DNA of 64,000 bases from Herbaspirillum sp. ST 5-3 (lineage in GTDB: Bacteria; Pseudomonadota; Gammaproteobacteria; Burkholderiales; Burkholderiaceae_D), in the NCBI RefSeq assembly GCF_004804275.1, contig NZ_STGI01000006.1, forward strand, positions 186,001-250,000. The letters are read 5' to 3'. Of the stretch, positions 43,762 to 52,783 are shown piece by piece. A model generated the notes under the pieces. The model saw nothing but the letters and a program-made list of their open reading frames with translations, did not search any database and was not told the DNA's origin. Numbering within the stretch: the stretch's first letter is position 1; the number at the start of each line of letters is the position of its first letter. Position numbers and translations under genes: made by a program.

Positions 43762-44484
43762 GTCCAGCTCCTTGTAGTGGCGGAAGATGCCCTCGTTATT
43801 GAAGGGGATGCGCCGTTTCGACTTCAGGTAAGCCTTGATTCGCGTGCGCGCCGCGACGCGGTCATGCAGCGCAAGCAGCAGGGGATAGTCGGGCTCCAGA
43901 CGCCGCATGTTGCGCGGAAACGCAAAGCGCAAACCGGCGAGCATTTGAAACATCGACAGATCAACATAAGTCAGCGTGTCGCCGACCAGCCATGATTCCC
44001 CACTCGGATTGCGTGCAAGCACAGTCTCGAAGTAGCCGAGGAATTTCGGCATGCGCGATGCGGTGAACTCCTCCGCCCGCCGCAAGGCTTCCGGCTTCTG
44101 CTCGTCGTAGTAAAGACTGGCGGCGATCGGATGGTGCGTGTCATGCACTTCCGACAACATGTCCGCGATGGTGAGCTGCAATTGATGGACCCACAAGCGG
44201 CCCGCCTCATCGTCCGGGGCGAGGTCGTGATGCGATCCGAGAAACAGCAGGATATTCGCCGTCTGCGCGATGATTTGTTCGCCCGCCTTCAGGAACGGCG
44301 GCGCAAACGGCGGGCAGGAAACCGTTTGGCTTTCCATCAGGCGCATCATGGCCGTCATTCCCATGCCATTGCGCTCCGCGCGCCGCGCGACATCCACATA
44401 ATCGGCACCCGCTTCTTCCAGGGCAAGGCGAATGAATTCACCGCGACCCTGTATCTCGGGCCAGTAATACAGTTCATAGCGCAT
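43756..44484 (-). CDS. Glutathione S-transferase family protein
   Basis: 242 aa. The N-terminal thioredoxin fold opens MRYELYYWPEIQGRGEFIRL, as in sigma/mu-like transferases with a catalytic Tyr; the Ser/Thr-rich loop PFLKAGEQIIAQTANILLFL carries the glutathione site. The C-terminal helical domain follows (WLVGDTLTYVDLSMFQML). Cytoplasmic detoxification or thiol transfer is expected. Confidence 0.88.
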   Translation of the reverse strand: MRYELYYWPEIQGRGEFIRLALEEAGADYVDVARRAERNGMGMTAMMRLMESQTVSCPPFAPPFLKAGEQIIAQTANILLFLGSHHDLAPDDEAGRLWVHQLQLTIADMLSEVHDTHHPIAASLYYDEQKPEALRRAEEFTASRMPKFLGYFETVLARNPSGESWLVGDTLTYVDLSMFQMLAGLRFAFPRNMRRLEPDYPLLLALHDRVAARTRIKAYLKSKRRIPFNNEGIFRHYKELDL

Positions 44485-44844
44485 GGCCGCTCTCTCGTGC
44501 ATCTATTGTGCATCTATTCGATAGCGCCGCTGTCAAAAAGGCATTGTACAAGATGACATTACCCAATGTGTTGATGAATTGTCATCACGTCCTGCCCTTT
44601 TGTCGGCACACGCATCCATGCTTGCCAATTCTGCAAGCAACGCATTGCGACGCCTCAGCTCTTATTCGATTACTGCATAAGCATAGTTCGGAAAAATTGT
44701 TGTACTTGCCATCTCCCATCATTAAAGTTCGATATTGCGAAAAGTAATTAAGCCCCGCATTCACATTACCCAGGTGCGCACATCGGCGCATCACCTCCAC
44801 TGTCTTTTTTGCGACGTCGCCAGCGGCGGCACGAAATGATTTGA
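44485..44844. other. AT-richer intergenic region
   Basis: No gene was supported. A seven-base inverted repeat GATGACA/TGTCATC (44552-44586, 21-base spacer) is present. The region presumably carries promoters for the glutathione transferase and the ABC operon. Confidence 0.4.
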
Positions 44845-45618
44845 ATGAAGCTATCGTTTAACAACATCGAGAAGCGTTTTGCCGATCTGCATGTCATCAA
44901 GACATTCAGTCGCGAGATCGAAGAAGGCGAATTGATCGCCCTCGTCGGTCCCTCTGGCTGCGGCAAGTCGACCTTGCTGCATATCGCAGCCGGCCTGGAA
45001 AAACCGAGCGCCGGCAGCATGCTCGCCGATGGCAAACCGGTGCAGGGCCCGAATCCGGAACGCATGCTGATGTTTCAGGAAAACGCGCTCTATCCGTGGA
45101 TGACGCTTGCGCAAAACGTGGCGATGGCACTGGAGTTGCAAAAGGTCGACAAGAAGCAGGCGCGCAAGCAGGCTTTCGAATGGCTCGAAAAGGTCAATCT
45201 GAAAGGCTTCGAAGATTACTACCCGCACCAGGTCTCCGGCGGCATGCGCCAACGCGCCGCCCTGGCACGCGCTTTCATTTCGCATCCGAAAGTGCTGCTG
45301 CTGGACGAGCCGTTCGGCGCACTCGACGCATTGACGCGCATGACGCTGCAGGATGCCTTGCGCGACCTGATCCGCGAAGCGCGCCCGACGGTATTGCTGG
45401 TCACGCATGATGTGGACGAAGCCTTGTTCCTCGCCGACCGCATCCTGGTGTTCAGCAAGCGGCCCGCGACCGTGCTGCAGGAATTCAATCTGGCGCACTA
45501 CGAAAAGACGCACGACTTGTCGGAGTTCGCACCGGTGCGCCGTCAGATTTTGGGATTGCTCGGCATCCATGCCGAGCACGAAGAAAACACCGCCTTACTG
45601 GAAGGAGCAGGAATATGA
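44845..45618 (+). CDS. ABC transporter ATPase, NitT/TauT type
   Basis: 257 aa with Walker A GPSGCGKST, the family-typical Q-loop MFQENALYPWM, signature VSGGMRQR, Walker B LLLDEPFGALD and switch His in THDVDEA. It powers uptake in the SsuB/TauB class. It overlaps the next gene by four bases (ATGA). Confidence 0.94.
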   Translation: MKLSFNNIEKRFADLHVIKTFSREIEEGELIALVGPSGCGKSTLLHIAAGLEKPSAGSMLADGKPVQGPNPERMLMFQENALYPWMTLAQNVAMALELQKVDKKQARKQAFEWLEKVNLKGFEDYYPHQVSGGMRQRAALARAFISHPKVLLLDEPFGALDALTRMTLQDALRDLIREARPTVLLVTHDVDEALFLADRILVFSKRPATVLQEFNLAHYEKTHDLSEFAPVRRQILGLLGIHAEHEENTALLEGAGI

Positions 45619-46610
45619 AGTTGTCGAAATTTCTCATCTCCGCGCTGGCCATATTCGCCATCGCCGGACAAGCCGCTGCCAATGAAAAATTCAAGGTCGG
45701 TTACCTGCGCGTGATGGACGATGCGCAGGCGATCGTCGCGCAGGAAGCCGGTTTCTACAAGAAGCAGGGACTCGATGTGGAACTGGTTGAATTCAAGTCC
45801 GGCACCGACCTGATCAAGGCCATCGTCGGCGGTCAGCTCGACTCCGGCGTGCTCGGCTTCACCAATGCGCTGGCCTGGGCCTCCAAGGGCGCGGACCTGA
45901 AAGTGGTGGGTGGCGCGCAGCAAGGCTACCACGCGCTGGTGGTGCGCGAAGACGCCGGCATCAAGACCGTCGCCGACCTGAAAGGCAAGACGCTCGCTTC
46001 GCAAGCCGAAGGCAGCACCGCCGACACCGTGCTGAAGGGCGTGGTGCTCAAGCAGGCGCACCTCAAGCCGGACGAAGTCAACATCATGGGCGTCAGCCCG
46101 CAAGTCGCGGTGCAATCGCTGGTCGGCAAGCGCGTCGATGCCGCCTTCCTGTTCGAGCCGCAGGCATCCATCGCGCAGCTGGTGGCGCCGGTCAAGGAAA
46201 TCTATGAAATCGGCGAAGTCTGGCCCTTCCCCTGCATGGTCGTCATCACTTCCGGCGACACGCTGAAGAAGCGCAAGGACGCCGTATGGAAATCGCTGGA
46301 CGCGCAACGCGACGCGATCGACATGCTGCAGAAAAAGCCGGCTGACGCGGCCAAGCTGATCGCGGGTTATTTCATCGCCGAGCCGACGCTCAAGACGCTG
46401 AAGAAGGGCGATGTGCCGCGCGAAACCGTCATCACCAGCGCCATCAAGAGCCAGACCTTCAGCCCGATCATCGCGGCGAAGGACGAGGCACGCATGCAGG
46501 AAATCGCCGGCATCCTGCAAGAACAGGGTTCGCTCAAGACGCGCGACGGCAAACCGTATGACGTGAAGAACATTCTGGATCTGAGCTGGCAGAAGGAACG
46601 CAAGCTGTAA
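45615..46610 (+). CDS. ABC transporter substrate-binding protein, NitT/TauT type
   Basis: 331 aa with signal peptide MKLSKFLISALAIFAIAGQAAA. The mature part has KVGYLRVMDDAQAIVAQEAG, GVLGFTNALAWASKG, LKGKTLASQAEGSTAD and DAAFLFEPQASI, the SsuA/NMT1-like periplasmic fold. It supplies ligand to the neighbouring permease. The ligand may be a sulfonate, a thiamine precursor or another small anion. Confidence 0.92.
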   Translation: MKLSKFLISALAIFAIAGQAAANEKFKVGYLRVMDDAQAIVAQEAGFYKKQGLDVELVEFKSGTDLIKAIVGGQLDSGVLGFTNALAWASKGADLKVVGGAQQGYHALVVREDAGIKTVADLKGKTLASQAEGSTADTVLKGVVLKQAHLKPDEVNIMGVSPQVAVQSLVGKRVDAAFLFEPQASIAQLVAPVKEIYEIGEVWPFPCMVVITSGDTLKKRKDAVWKSLDAQRDAIDMLQKKPADAAKLIAGYFIAEPTLKTLKKGDVPRETVITSAIKSQTFSPIIAAKDEARMQEIAGILQEQGSLKTRDGKPYDVKNILDLSWQKERKL

Positions 46611-46655
46611 ACAGCGTAACTGTTCGCCCTGCATAGGGGAGGAAACATCGATAAA

Positions 46656-46677
46656 ATGGCCGGCTCGCGCCGGCCAT
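46656..46677 (+). terminator. Intra-operon hairpin
   Basis: A nine-base stem ATGGCCGGC/GCCGGCCAT with loop TCGC lies between the binding-protein and permease genes. Only a short CTCGTTT follows, so it probably attenuates or stabilises the upstream mRNA and is not a full terminator. Confidence 0.5.
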
Positions 46678-46694
46678 CTCGTTTAAAGACAAAC

Positions 46695-47468
46695 ATGAGC
46701 ACCAGAACCCGCATCTCCGGTTATCGCAAACAACTCGCCTTCGGACTGGCAGTTGTTTTCATCCTGTTCGGCTGGCAAGTGGCCGCCTGGTCGCTGCCCG
46801 CCTACCTGATGCCGGATGTGCCCACGGTGATCGCGCGCCTGTGGCAGGAAGTACAGACCGACAATTTCCGCGCCGCGCTCTGGGGCAGCCTGTCGCGCCT
46901 TGCCGTCGGCTACGGCTCGGCCATGCTGTTCGGCGTCGGCTTCGGCCTGATCGGCGCGATCCTGTTCTTCTTCCGTGAAGTGCTCAAGTCCGCCATCATC
47001 ATCCTGCAATCGATTCCCTCGATCGCCTGGGTGCCGCTGTTCCTGATCCTGATGGGCTTCGGCAACATGCCGATCATCGTCGTGGTCGCCGTTGCCGCCT
47101 TCTTCCCCGCCGCGCTGTCCGTGATGAATGCGACCGAGAGCGTGCAACACGTGCATGTTTCCGCCGCGCGCGTGATGGGCGCATCGCGCTGGGACATGAT
47201 CAAGCGCGTCTACCTGCCCGCCGTCATGCCGGAGCTCATCACCGGCGCGCAACTCGCCTTCGGCAATGCCTGGCGCGCGCTGATTTCTTGCGAAATGCTG
47301 GTCGGTTTCGGGAAAGGTTTGGGCCGCTCGCTGTCCTACGCGGGTGAAACCGCCGACATGGTGGGCGTGATGACGAACATTCTTGCGATCGCCATCCTCG
47401 CCCCGCTGATCGACCAACTGTTGCTGGAGAAGCTGAAGCATCGCGTGCTGCGCTATCAATATGTCTGA
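46695..47468 (+). CDS. ABC transporter permease, NitT/TauT type
   Basis: 257 aa and about six transmembrane helices. The coupling loop with the EAA-type motif reads SAARVMGASRWDMIKRVYLPAVMPEL. Strong ribosome signals are absent; a GGGGAGG lies farther upstream, before the hairpin. It forms the membrane channel with the ATPase at 44845 and the binding protein at 45615. Confidence 0.92.
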   Translation: MSTRTRISGYRKQLAFGLAVVFILFGWQVAAWSLPAYLMPDVPTVIARLWQEVQTDNFRAALWGSLSRLAVGYGSAMLFGVGFGLIGAILFFFREVLKSAIIILQSIPSIAWVPLFLILMGFGNMPIIVVVAVAAFFPAALSVMNATESVQHVHVSAARVMGASRWDMIKRVYLPAVMPELITGAQLAFGNAWRALISCEMLVGFGKGLGRSLSYAGETADMVGVMTNILAIAILAPLIDQLLLEKLKHRVLRYQYV

Positions 47469-48288
47469 GCCGACGACTTTTCAACGCTGCGTGTCGCCAT
47501 CCTCATTCGCTCACCGCCGAATGAAGAAGGCCATGCTTGGTCTCGCGCTGATCGCGCTCTGTGCCGACGCCCTTGCGGCACCGGCACTCGACCATGCGCG
47601 CAAGCGCAAAAAGCTGGTTGCGGCCGTCCACTACGTCGCGCCCGAATACAAGGCAGGCACGAAGTTTCGCACGCCCGAAGCCATCGACAGCGCGCTCGCG
47701 GAAGACATCGCCAAACGCATGCAACTCCCGCTGGTCACCGTGCGCGCCGATGCGGGCAAGGCCGACATCGCTCTCGTCACGCTGACGGAAAAGCGCCGCT
47801 TGCCGCGCTCCGCGACCATCATCCCCACCGGCTATGCCGCCGGGCCGATGGCCATCATGCGCGACGATACCGACATCAAGCGCTGGGACGACCTGAAAGG
47901 CCGCAAGGTCTGCGTCGCGGAAAGCGGCCATTATGTCGGCATGCCCGCCCTGCAATACGGCGCCATCGAAATGCGCTTCAAGGCGCCCGCCGATGCGCTC
48001 ATCGCCCTGCGCACCGGCGCATGCGACGCGACCGTCCACGACAATACCCTGCTGGAAGAGCTGATCAAGCTGCCGGAATGGAAGAAGTTCTCCGCCACGC
48101 TCACTACCCCGCAGCGCGCCCCGCTCGCGCTGGTCGTCACGAAGATGGACACGAATACCACGGCCTTCCTCACGCAGGTCGTGCAGGACTGGACCGCCAG
48201 CGGCTATGTGAACCAGCTGACGAAGAAGTCGGTACAGAACATCGCGTTCGAAGTGTATCTGGACCAGGATGTGCCGGACTGCCACTGA
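47461..48288 (+). CDS. Second periplasmic substrate-binding protein of the ABC operon
   Basis: 275 aa; the ATG overlaps the permease stop by eight bases, and an internal ATG at 47521 would start directly at the signal peptide (MKKAMLGLALIALCADALAA). Domain features are DSALAEDIAKRMQLPLVTVR, DDLKGRKVCVAESGHYVGMP and ALIALRTGACDATVHDNTLL, the family-3 amino-acid-type binding fold, different from the NMT1-like one at 45615. It may offer a second ligand specificity. Confidence 0.82.
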   Translation: MSEPTTFQRCVSPSSFAHRRMKKAMLGLALIALCADALAAPALDHARKRKKLVAAVHYVAPEYKAGTKFRTPEAIDSALAEDIAKRMQLPLVTVRADAGKADIALVTLTEKRRLPRSATIIPTGYAAGPMAIMRDDTDIKRWDDLKGRKVCVAESGHYVGMPALQYGAIEMRFKAPADALIALRTGACDATVHDNTLLEELIKLPEWKKFSATLTTPQRAPLALVVTKMDTNTTAFLTQVVQDWTASGYVNQLTKKSVQNIAFEVYLDQDVPDCH

Positions 48289-48486
48289 AACGGCGACCGC
48301 ACCAGCTCCCGACATCCCTGCAGCATTCCTTCCGTTTCACCGCTTTCCCTGATGCAGCACATCCGGGAGAGACATGACGCGCCGAAATATGCACAGTCAG
48401 CGAGGGTAATTTTCTTCAATACCTGACGCTCTTCGCCCGATATCGTGTGTCCCGTTCCACACCACTTCACACGATTGAGATTCCAG

Positions 48487-49074
48487 ATGAGCATCCTTGT
48501 TTCCATGGCAGCCTTTGCCCTCGCTTCCTCGATTTCGCCCGGGCCGGTGAATATCGTTGCGCTGGGCAGCGGCGCACGATACGGATTGATGGCGAGCATG
48601 CAGCATGTCACCGGCGCCACGGTCGGATTTTCGGCGCTGCTGCTGCTCACCGGCCTTGGCATGCATGAACTGCTCGCCACCCGGCCTGAGTTAACCAATG
48701 TCATCAAATGGGCCGGCGCGGGATTTCTTCTGTTCATGGCTTATCGCCTCGGGCGCGACTCAGGCGAACTGGACGCGGGCGAAACAACCAGACGGCCATC
48801 GCTGGCCTACGGTGCAGCCATGCAATGGCTCAACCCGAAGGCGTGGCTGGCGGCCGTCGCCGGCATGGGGACTTACGCATCGAATGGAGACGGCGCCTCG
48901 GTCTGGCAATTCACCGCCGTGTACTTCGTGATCTGCTATGTGTCGATTGCCTGCTGGGCCTGGGCGGGCGCATTTCTTCAGAAGTACCTGCGCGATGCGA
49001 AACGCGTTCGCGCATTCAACCTCGTCATGGCTGCCATCATCGCCGCAAGCGTCGTTTTTCTCGTCGCAAGCTGA
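48487..49074 (+). CDS. LysE/RhtB family amino acid exporter
   Basis: 195 aa with about five to six transmembrane helices. The ISPGPVNIVALGSGARYG motif near the N terminus and the MQWLNPKAWLAAVAG motif in the middle are typical of LysE/RhtB exporters. It is convergent with an AraC-type regulator, a common pairing in which the regulator controls the exporter. Confidence 0.9.
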   Translation: MSILVSMAAFALASSISPGPVNIVALGSGARYGLMASMQHVTGATVGFSALLLLTGLGMHELLATRPELTNVIKWAGAGFLLFMAYRLGRDSGELDAGETTRRPSLAYGAAMQWLNPKAWLAAVAGMGTYASNGDGASVWQFTAVYFVICYVSIACWAWAGAFLQKYLRDAKRVRAFNLVMAAIIAASVVFLVAS

Positions 49075-49086
49075 GGACAAGCCGCC

Positions 49087-49923
49087 TCACGGCTTCCATG
49101 ATCGATACTGTCCGGGCGTCGCCGCCGTCAAGCGCTTGAAGGTCCGCTGGAAATGCGCCTGGTCAGCGAAGCCGGCCTCCAGCGCCACATCCGCGATCGG
49201 CCGGCCGCGCCTGAGCTGCGCCTTGCCGTACTGGATACGGCGATTGGTCTGGTACTCATGCGGCGCCACGCCATAGCGTTTCTTGAACGCGCGAATCAGA
49301 TAGGAAGCGGAAAGATCGGCCGCGGTGCAGATGTCGTCCAGCTTGAGCGGTCGAGCGAAATTGTCGTCGATGTAGCTCGCCGCGCGCCCCACCTTCTGAC
49401 CGCCGTCGATACAGCGCGACGGGCCGGGTTCCAGCACGTTCTGCAAGCTCGAAACGAAACCGAGGATGGACACGTGCCGCTTCAAGTGATCGCTGTCCGG
49501 ATCGGTCAATGCAGCGTACAGGCCATTGACTGCGGCGTACAGGTTGGGCGAATACGTGGCGGCGGTCGCGAAGGGCCTGAATGCAGGCTCGGAACTGCCC
49601 TGCAGTTCGCCTTGCACGCGGCCGAGCCATTCGCTGTCCAGGTAAAACATGCGGTAGGACCAGGGGTCGTCGCCGATCGGATTGCAGGCGTGCACCTCGC
49701 CCGGGTTCATGACCACCGTCGCGCCTTCGCCCACACGCTGCGCGTTGCGACCGTTGATGTAGGTGCTGCGCCCGCCGGTAATCACGCCCACCGAAAACGT
49801 TTCATGCCAATGCCGTTCGTAGCACACCTTGCGCCCATCCTGCACCCAGCGCGCCTCGAAAAAAGGCAGCGCCGAATCGCGCCAGAAAACCGGATTGGCT
49901 GGGGTATCAGTTGGACGTGCCAT
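49087..49923 (-). CDS. AraC family regulator
   Basis: 278 aa; the start is tentative because no ribosome site stands out (an ATG 39 bases upstream also fits). An N-terminal cupin-like ligand domain (HWHETFSVGVITGGRSTYI, VMNPGEVHACNP) precedes two helix-turn-helix units (LDDICTAADLSASYLIRAFKKRYG; PIADVALEAGFADQAHFQRT). It resembles regulators of LysE-type exporters next to it. Confidence 0.92.
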   Translation of the reverse strand: MARPTDTPANPVFWRDSALPFFEARWVQDGRKVCYERHWHETFSVGVITGGRSTYINGRNAQRVGEGATVVMNPGEVHACNPIGDDPWSYRMFYLDSEWLGRVQGELQGSSEPAFRPFATAATYSPNLYAAVNGLYAALTDPDSDHLKRHVSILGFVSSLQNVLEPGPSRCIDGGQKVGRAASYIDDNFARPLKLDDICTAADLSASYLIRAFKKRYGVAPHEYQTNRRIQYGKAQLRRGRPIADVALEAGFADQAHFQRTFKRLTAATPGQYRSWKP

Positions 49924-50003
49924 GGCGGGGTGTTTGGAGGTGAAGTAAATGCGGGATTTCAATCAGTGATTTTCGGCGCTGGATGGCGAATGAGGTGCGG
50001 CAG

Positions 50004-50411
50004 CTAGGTTGATACTGGATTACCGACATAGGGCTCCACCTTGTCCTGTTCTGCGGGATCGTTGCGAGCGACGATTGCACGTGCTGCCTCGGTTGCACTG
50101 AGGTTGATCGCCTCATGAGGAACGCCCGGCGGCACGAAGAGAAAATCTCCCGCCTCGCTCACGATTTCATTTTCCAGCATCGCACCCCAGCGCGTACAGA
50201 CTTTTCCTTCGAGCACATAGATGCCGGTTTCGTAGCCCACGTGGATGTGCGCTTGCGCGCGACCGCCCGGCGGGATCACAACGACATGCATCGACAGCCC
50301 CTTGGCGCCGACCGTCTGGCCGGAAATGCCAACGAAATAGGGAAGACGCTGCCTGGTCATGACTTCGGTGTCGGGACGCAGGCCCTTGACTGTTGGTTGC
50401 TCCATGTTCAT
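50004..50411 (-). CDS. Cupin domain protein
   Basis: 135 aa from an ATG near AAGGAG. The cupin barrel shows AHIHVGYETGIYVLEGKV and FLFVPPGVPHEAINLS, giving three His and one Glu for a metal. The enzymatic or sensor role is unknown. It is the leftmost gene of a minus-strand series. Confidence 0.85.
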   Translation of the reverse strand: MNMEQPTVKGLRPDTEVMTRQRLPYFVGISGQTVGAKGLSMHVVVIPPGGRAQAHIHVGYETGIYVLEGKVCTRWGAMLENEIVSEAGDFLFVPPGVPHEAINLSATEAARAIVARNDPAEQDKVEPYVGNPVST

Positions 50412-50501
50412 GGGCTCCTTGCGAGTGAGGATAGGTTCAACGACCTGATTATTCAGCACCGAAGGCGTCGGCATTGGTTTGCGAGTCAGAGGCGGTACAC
50501 A

Positions 50502-50732
50502 TCAAAGACCTCCTCCCGGCACGCTGAGAAGAACACCCACCAATATTGCAGCCAACCCAAATATTGCAACAAATTCTTTGTTATGCAGCTTCGATTTCTC
50601 GGGCGGATAACGGCCGAACGTCAGCGCCCGCAAAATCAACCAGCCAGGCCAGTAAAAAGTCGCAACGACAACTTCACCGAGAATTTGTCCGGCTGCCTTC
50701 GCTACAATCTCAACAATTGCGTCTAGTGCCAT
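50502..50732 (-). CDS. Small membrane protein, unknown
   Basis: 76 aa with a hydrophobic segment around FYWPGWLILRALTFG and another at FVAIFGLAAILVGVLLSV near the C terminus. No ribosome site is clear. Codon use and GC are lower than in the flanking genes. Not recognised. Confidence 0.5.
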   Translation of the reverse strand: MALDAIVEIVAKAAGQILGEVVVATFYWPGWLILRALTFGRYPPEKSKLHNKEFVAIFGLAAILVGVLLSVPGGGL

Positions 50733-50805
50733 ATCAAGCGTTCTAACATGAGGGCCGCCCACCCGACTGACAGCTTGGCCCGGTGCTGAAATAGCGGGCT
50801 CCTTG

Positions 50806-51192
50806 CTACTCCAGTCCGACGGGAGGATACCAAACGGATTTATACGTATCAGGGCTTCCGCGAAGTATCTGGTTGTGAAAGTGCATTACTTCAAGCGTGC
50901 CGACCTGCAAATGCTCACTCTCAAAGACGCCGACTTCGCGGCCTTCCCACAAGCATCCGGGATACACATGCGGGGTGATGAACCACACGACAACACGAAC
51001 CGTTTCTCCTGGATGCACACAATCCACGTCCAGATACTCGTGTATGCCCGACGACAAGTAGTTCACATGCAGCTTGTGCGCCGGTCGATAATCGCCCGAG
51101 AAGGCCGGCGCCTGGCGCCCGCCCGAGCCAAAGAGGTGAAGCCGGCCTTCGACGTCAGCGGAGCGGCGCATGCTTTCGGCTAGCTTGCTCAT
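50806..51192 (-). CDS. Stand-alone EF-Tu domain III-like protein
   Basis: 128 aa. The span PAFSGDYRPAHKLHVNYL, then PGETVRVVVWFITP, LWEGREVGVFESEHLQVGTL matches the layout of EF-Tu domain III (FxxxYRPQF, MPGDNVxxxxELIAP, FAIREGGRTVGAG). There is no GTPase domain or domain II. It is likely a beta-barrel binding module of unknown use. The similarity is read by eye and needs a profile search. Confidence 0.55.
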   Translation of the reverse strand: MSKLAESMRRSADVEGRLHLFGSGGRQAPAFSGDYRPAHKLHVNYLSSGIHEYLDVDCVHPGETVRVVVWFITPHVYPGCLWEGREVGVFESEHLQVGTLEVMHFHNQILRGSPDTYKSVWYPPVGLE

Positions 51193-51248
51193 ATATGAAA
51201 TTTATCTCCTATACAGCTGCACCGCGGACTTGGGGGCGGCCTGCCTTT

Positions 51249-51893
51249 TCACGGCTTCTCAGTGCGGTGACACATATCTTCGAGAAAACCTTTTTCCAGC
51301 TCGTCGCCGTTCTTCTGCGCATCCTTTGCCCATATGCAGGCACTGCTTGCATCACCCTTCAAATAATGGACGAAAGAAATATTGGATCGTGCGTTACGCG
51401 CCGTGGGCGACAATTGGAGCGCCTTCTTCAACTGCACGAGACTCTTATCCAGCTGTTTTTGTGTCCACAGGAAGCGGCCATAGTCGACAAATGCCACTGG
51501 GTCGACATTCGACTTTGATATCGCCATTTGAAACAGATGCTCAACTTCACTCGGCGCGCCACCGCGGACAGAGGTGACAAGCGCGAAGCCGTGATACGCA
51601 TTTCCGTTCTCCGGATCAAGCAGCCATGCCTGGTTAAAGCGTGACATCGCAGTCGCAAGATCGCTTTTCGCCCAGGACGACCAGCCAATCTGTATAGCCC
51701 GCTTCGCGGCTTCCTGACGAGAGTATCCTTTCTTCTCGACCGCGGCGAATAGCGCCGCATCCGCACTCTTCATCTTCGCCGTCTTTTCCCGTCCTCCATA
51801 CATCGGCAGTTGATTGACAGGAAGCGAGTCGGCAAATGTGGCATCGCGTATGAGAAGTGCGACGATGAATGCTATTACCCGGTAACGCTTCAT
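51249..51893 (-). CDS. Exported TPR-like protein
   Basis: 214 aa with an N-terminal signal peptide (YRVIAFIVALLIRDATFA). Helical repeats run through the middle (AMSRFNQAWLLDPENGNAYHGFAL; AFVDYGRFLWTQKQLDKSLVQL), consistent with tetratricopeptide-type units, and it ends with a Cys pair. Periplasmic protein-protein interaction is likely. The region is AT-richer than its surroundings. Confidence 0.65.
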   Translation of the reverse strand: MKRYRVIAFIVALLIRDATFADSLPVNQLPMYGGREKTAKMKSADAALFAAVEKKGYSRQEAAKRAIQIGWSSWAKSDLATAMSRFNQAWLLDPENGNAYHGFALVTSVRGGAPSEVEHLFQMAISKSNVDPVAFVDYGRFLWTQKQLDKSLVQLKKALQLSPTARNARSNISFVHYLKGDASSACIWAKDAQKNGDELEKGFLEDMCHRTEKP

Positions 51894-52020
51894 TTGATGT
51901 CCTTTACGCGAACGCTGAATGCGGCAAGCAAACGCGTTTTAGCTGACAAGTACGCGAGTGTGCGGATCTTGTCCAACGATGAGCTATGCAAGCTAAAGAA
52001 TTTCACGAACTTAGTCGCAA

Positions 52021-52674
52021 TTATTTGATGTTTGCCCCGAATACCCGGCTGGCTAACAACATCGAGGCGGCAGCACAAATTCCGGTAAAGAGTTCTGGAA
52101 TATGAAAAGCTAATTGGCCAAGCAGCGGATGAAGCTTAAGAATAAAAGTACTGACCCATCCGTCACCTGTGCCTTCTGACGCAATGTAGAGTAATGACAA
52201 AAACCAGCCTATGAAAGCCGCAAAAACCATAAGAAGGATTGATCCTGCTGGCTGTTTTGGATGGTCATCACCATTTCTCACGGTCCCACCATTTGCGTTA
52301 TCCAAGTCCGTTTGTTCCTTTTCAGCCAATGGAACTGAACGCATGCCGAAGTGGCTTATTGCCTTTGCCGCAAGTTGGACACCAAATGCCGAACAAAGCG
52401 CATAGATGATTATCAGGGGCAGACCCATGATGGCGAACCCGTACGTCCCTATAACAATCGGGGACCACAACCCCAAGACGGCTGTAAGCGCACCAATAAA
52501 CACGGATTGCCCTACCCACTTTGGAAAAATTAAACCGTGCACAATCCCGATTACGAGACCCGTTGTGTACACGGCAGCCAGCATTTCAAAAAGATCTTTG
52601 GCGAACCATCGATAAACAAGGAGAACGCAAACAAAACTGCTCAAGAAACTCGTAATGCCAGAAAGCACTTTCAT
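52021..52674 (-). CDS. Polytopic membrane protein, unknown
   Basis: 217 aa with about five to six hydrophobic segments (SFLSSFVCVLLVYRWF, AAVYTTGLVIGIVHGLIF, VFIGALTAVLGLWSPIVIG, IMGLPLIIIYALCSAFGVQL, ILLMVFAAFIGWFLSLLYI) and a charged cytoplasmic loop in the middle. No family recognised. It is among the lowest-GC genes in the window. Confidence 0.55.
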   Translation of the reverse strand: MKVLSGITSFLSSFVCVLLVYRWFAKDLFEMLAAVYTTGLVIGIVHGLIFPKWVGQSVFIGALTAVLGLWSPIVIGTYGFAIMGLPLIIIYALCSAFGVQLAAKAISHFGMRSVPLAEKEQTDLDNANGGTVRNGDDHPKQPAGSILLMVFAAFIGWFLSLLYIASEGTGDGWVSTFILKLHPLLGQLAFHIPELFTGICAAASMLLASRVFGANIK

Positions 52675-52783
52675 ATGGCTATGTATAACGTAAAGGTAAC
52701 CGGCGGATCACAGGCAGGCGAAAGCCCGCCGCGAGTACGTCCCGTGTTGCCCGACATGTTAGACCGCACTCTGAGGCTCATGC

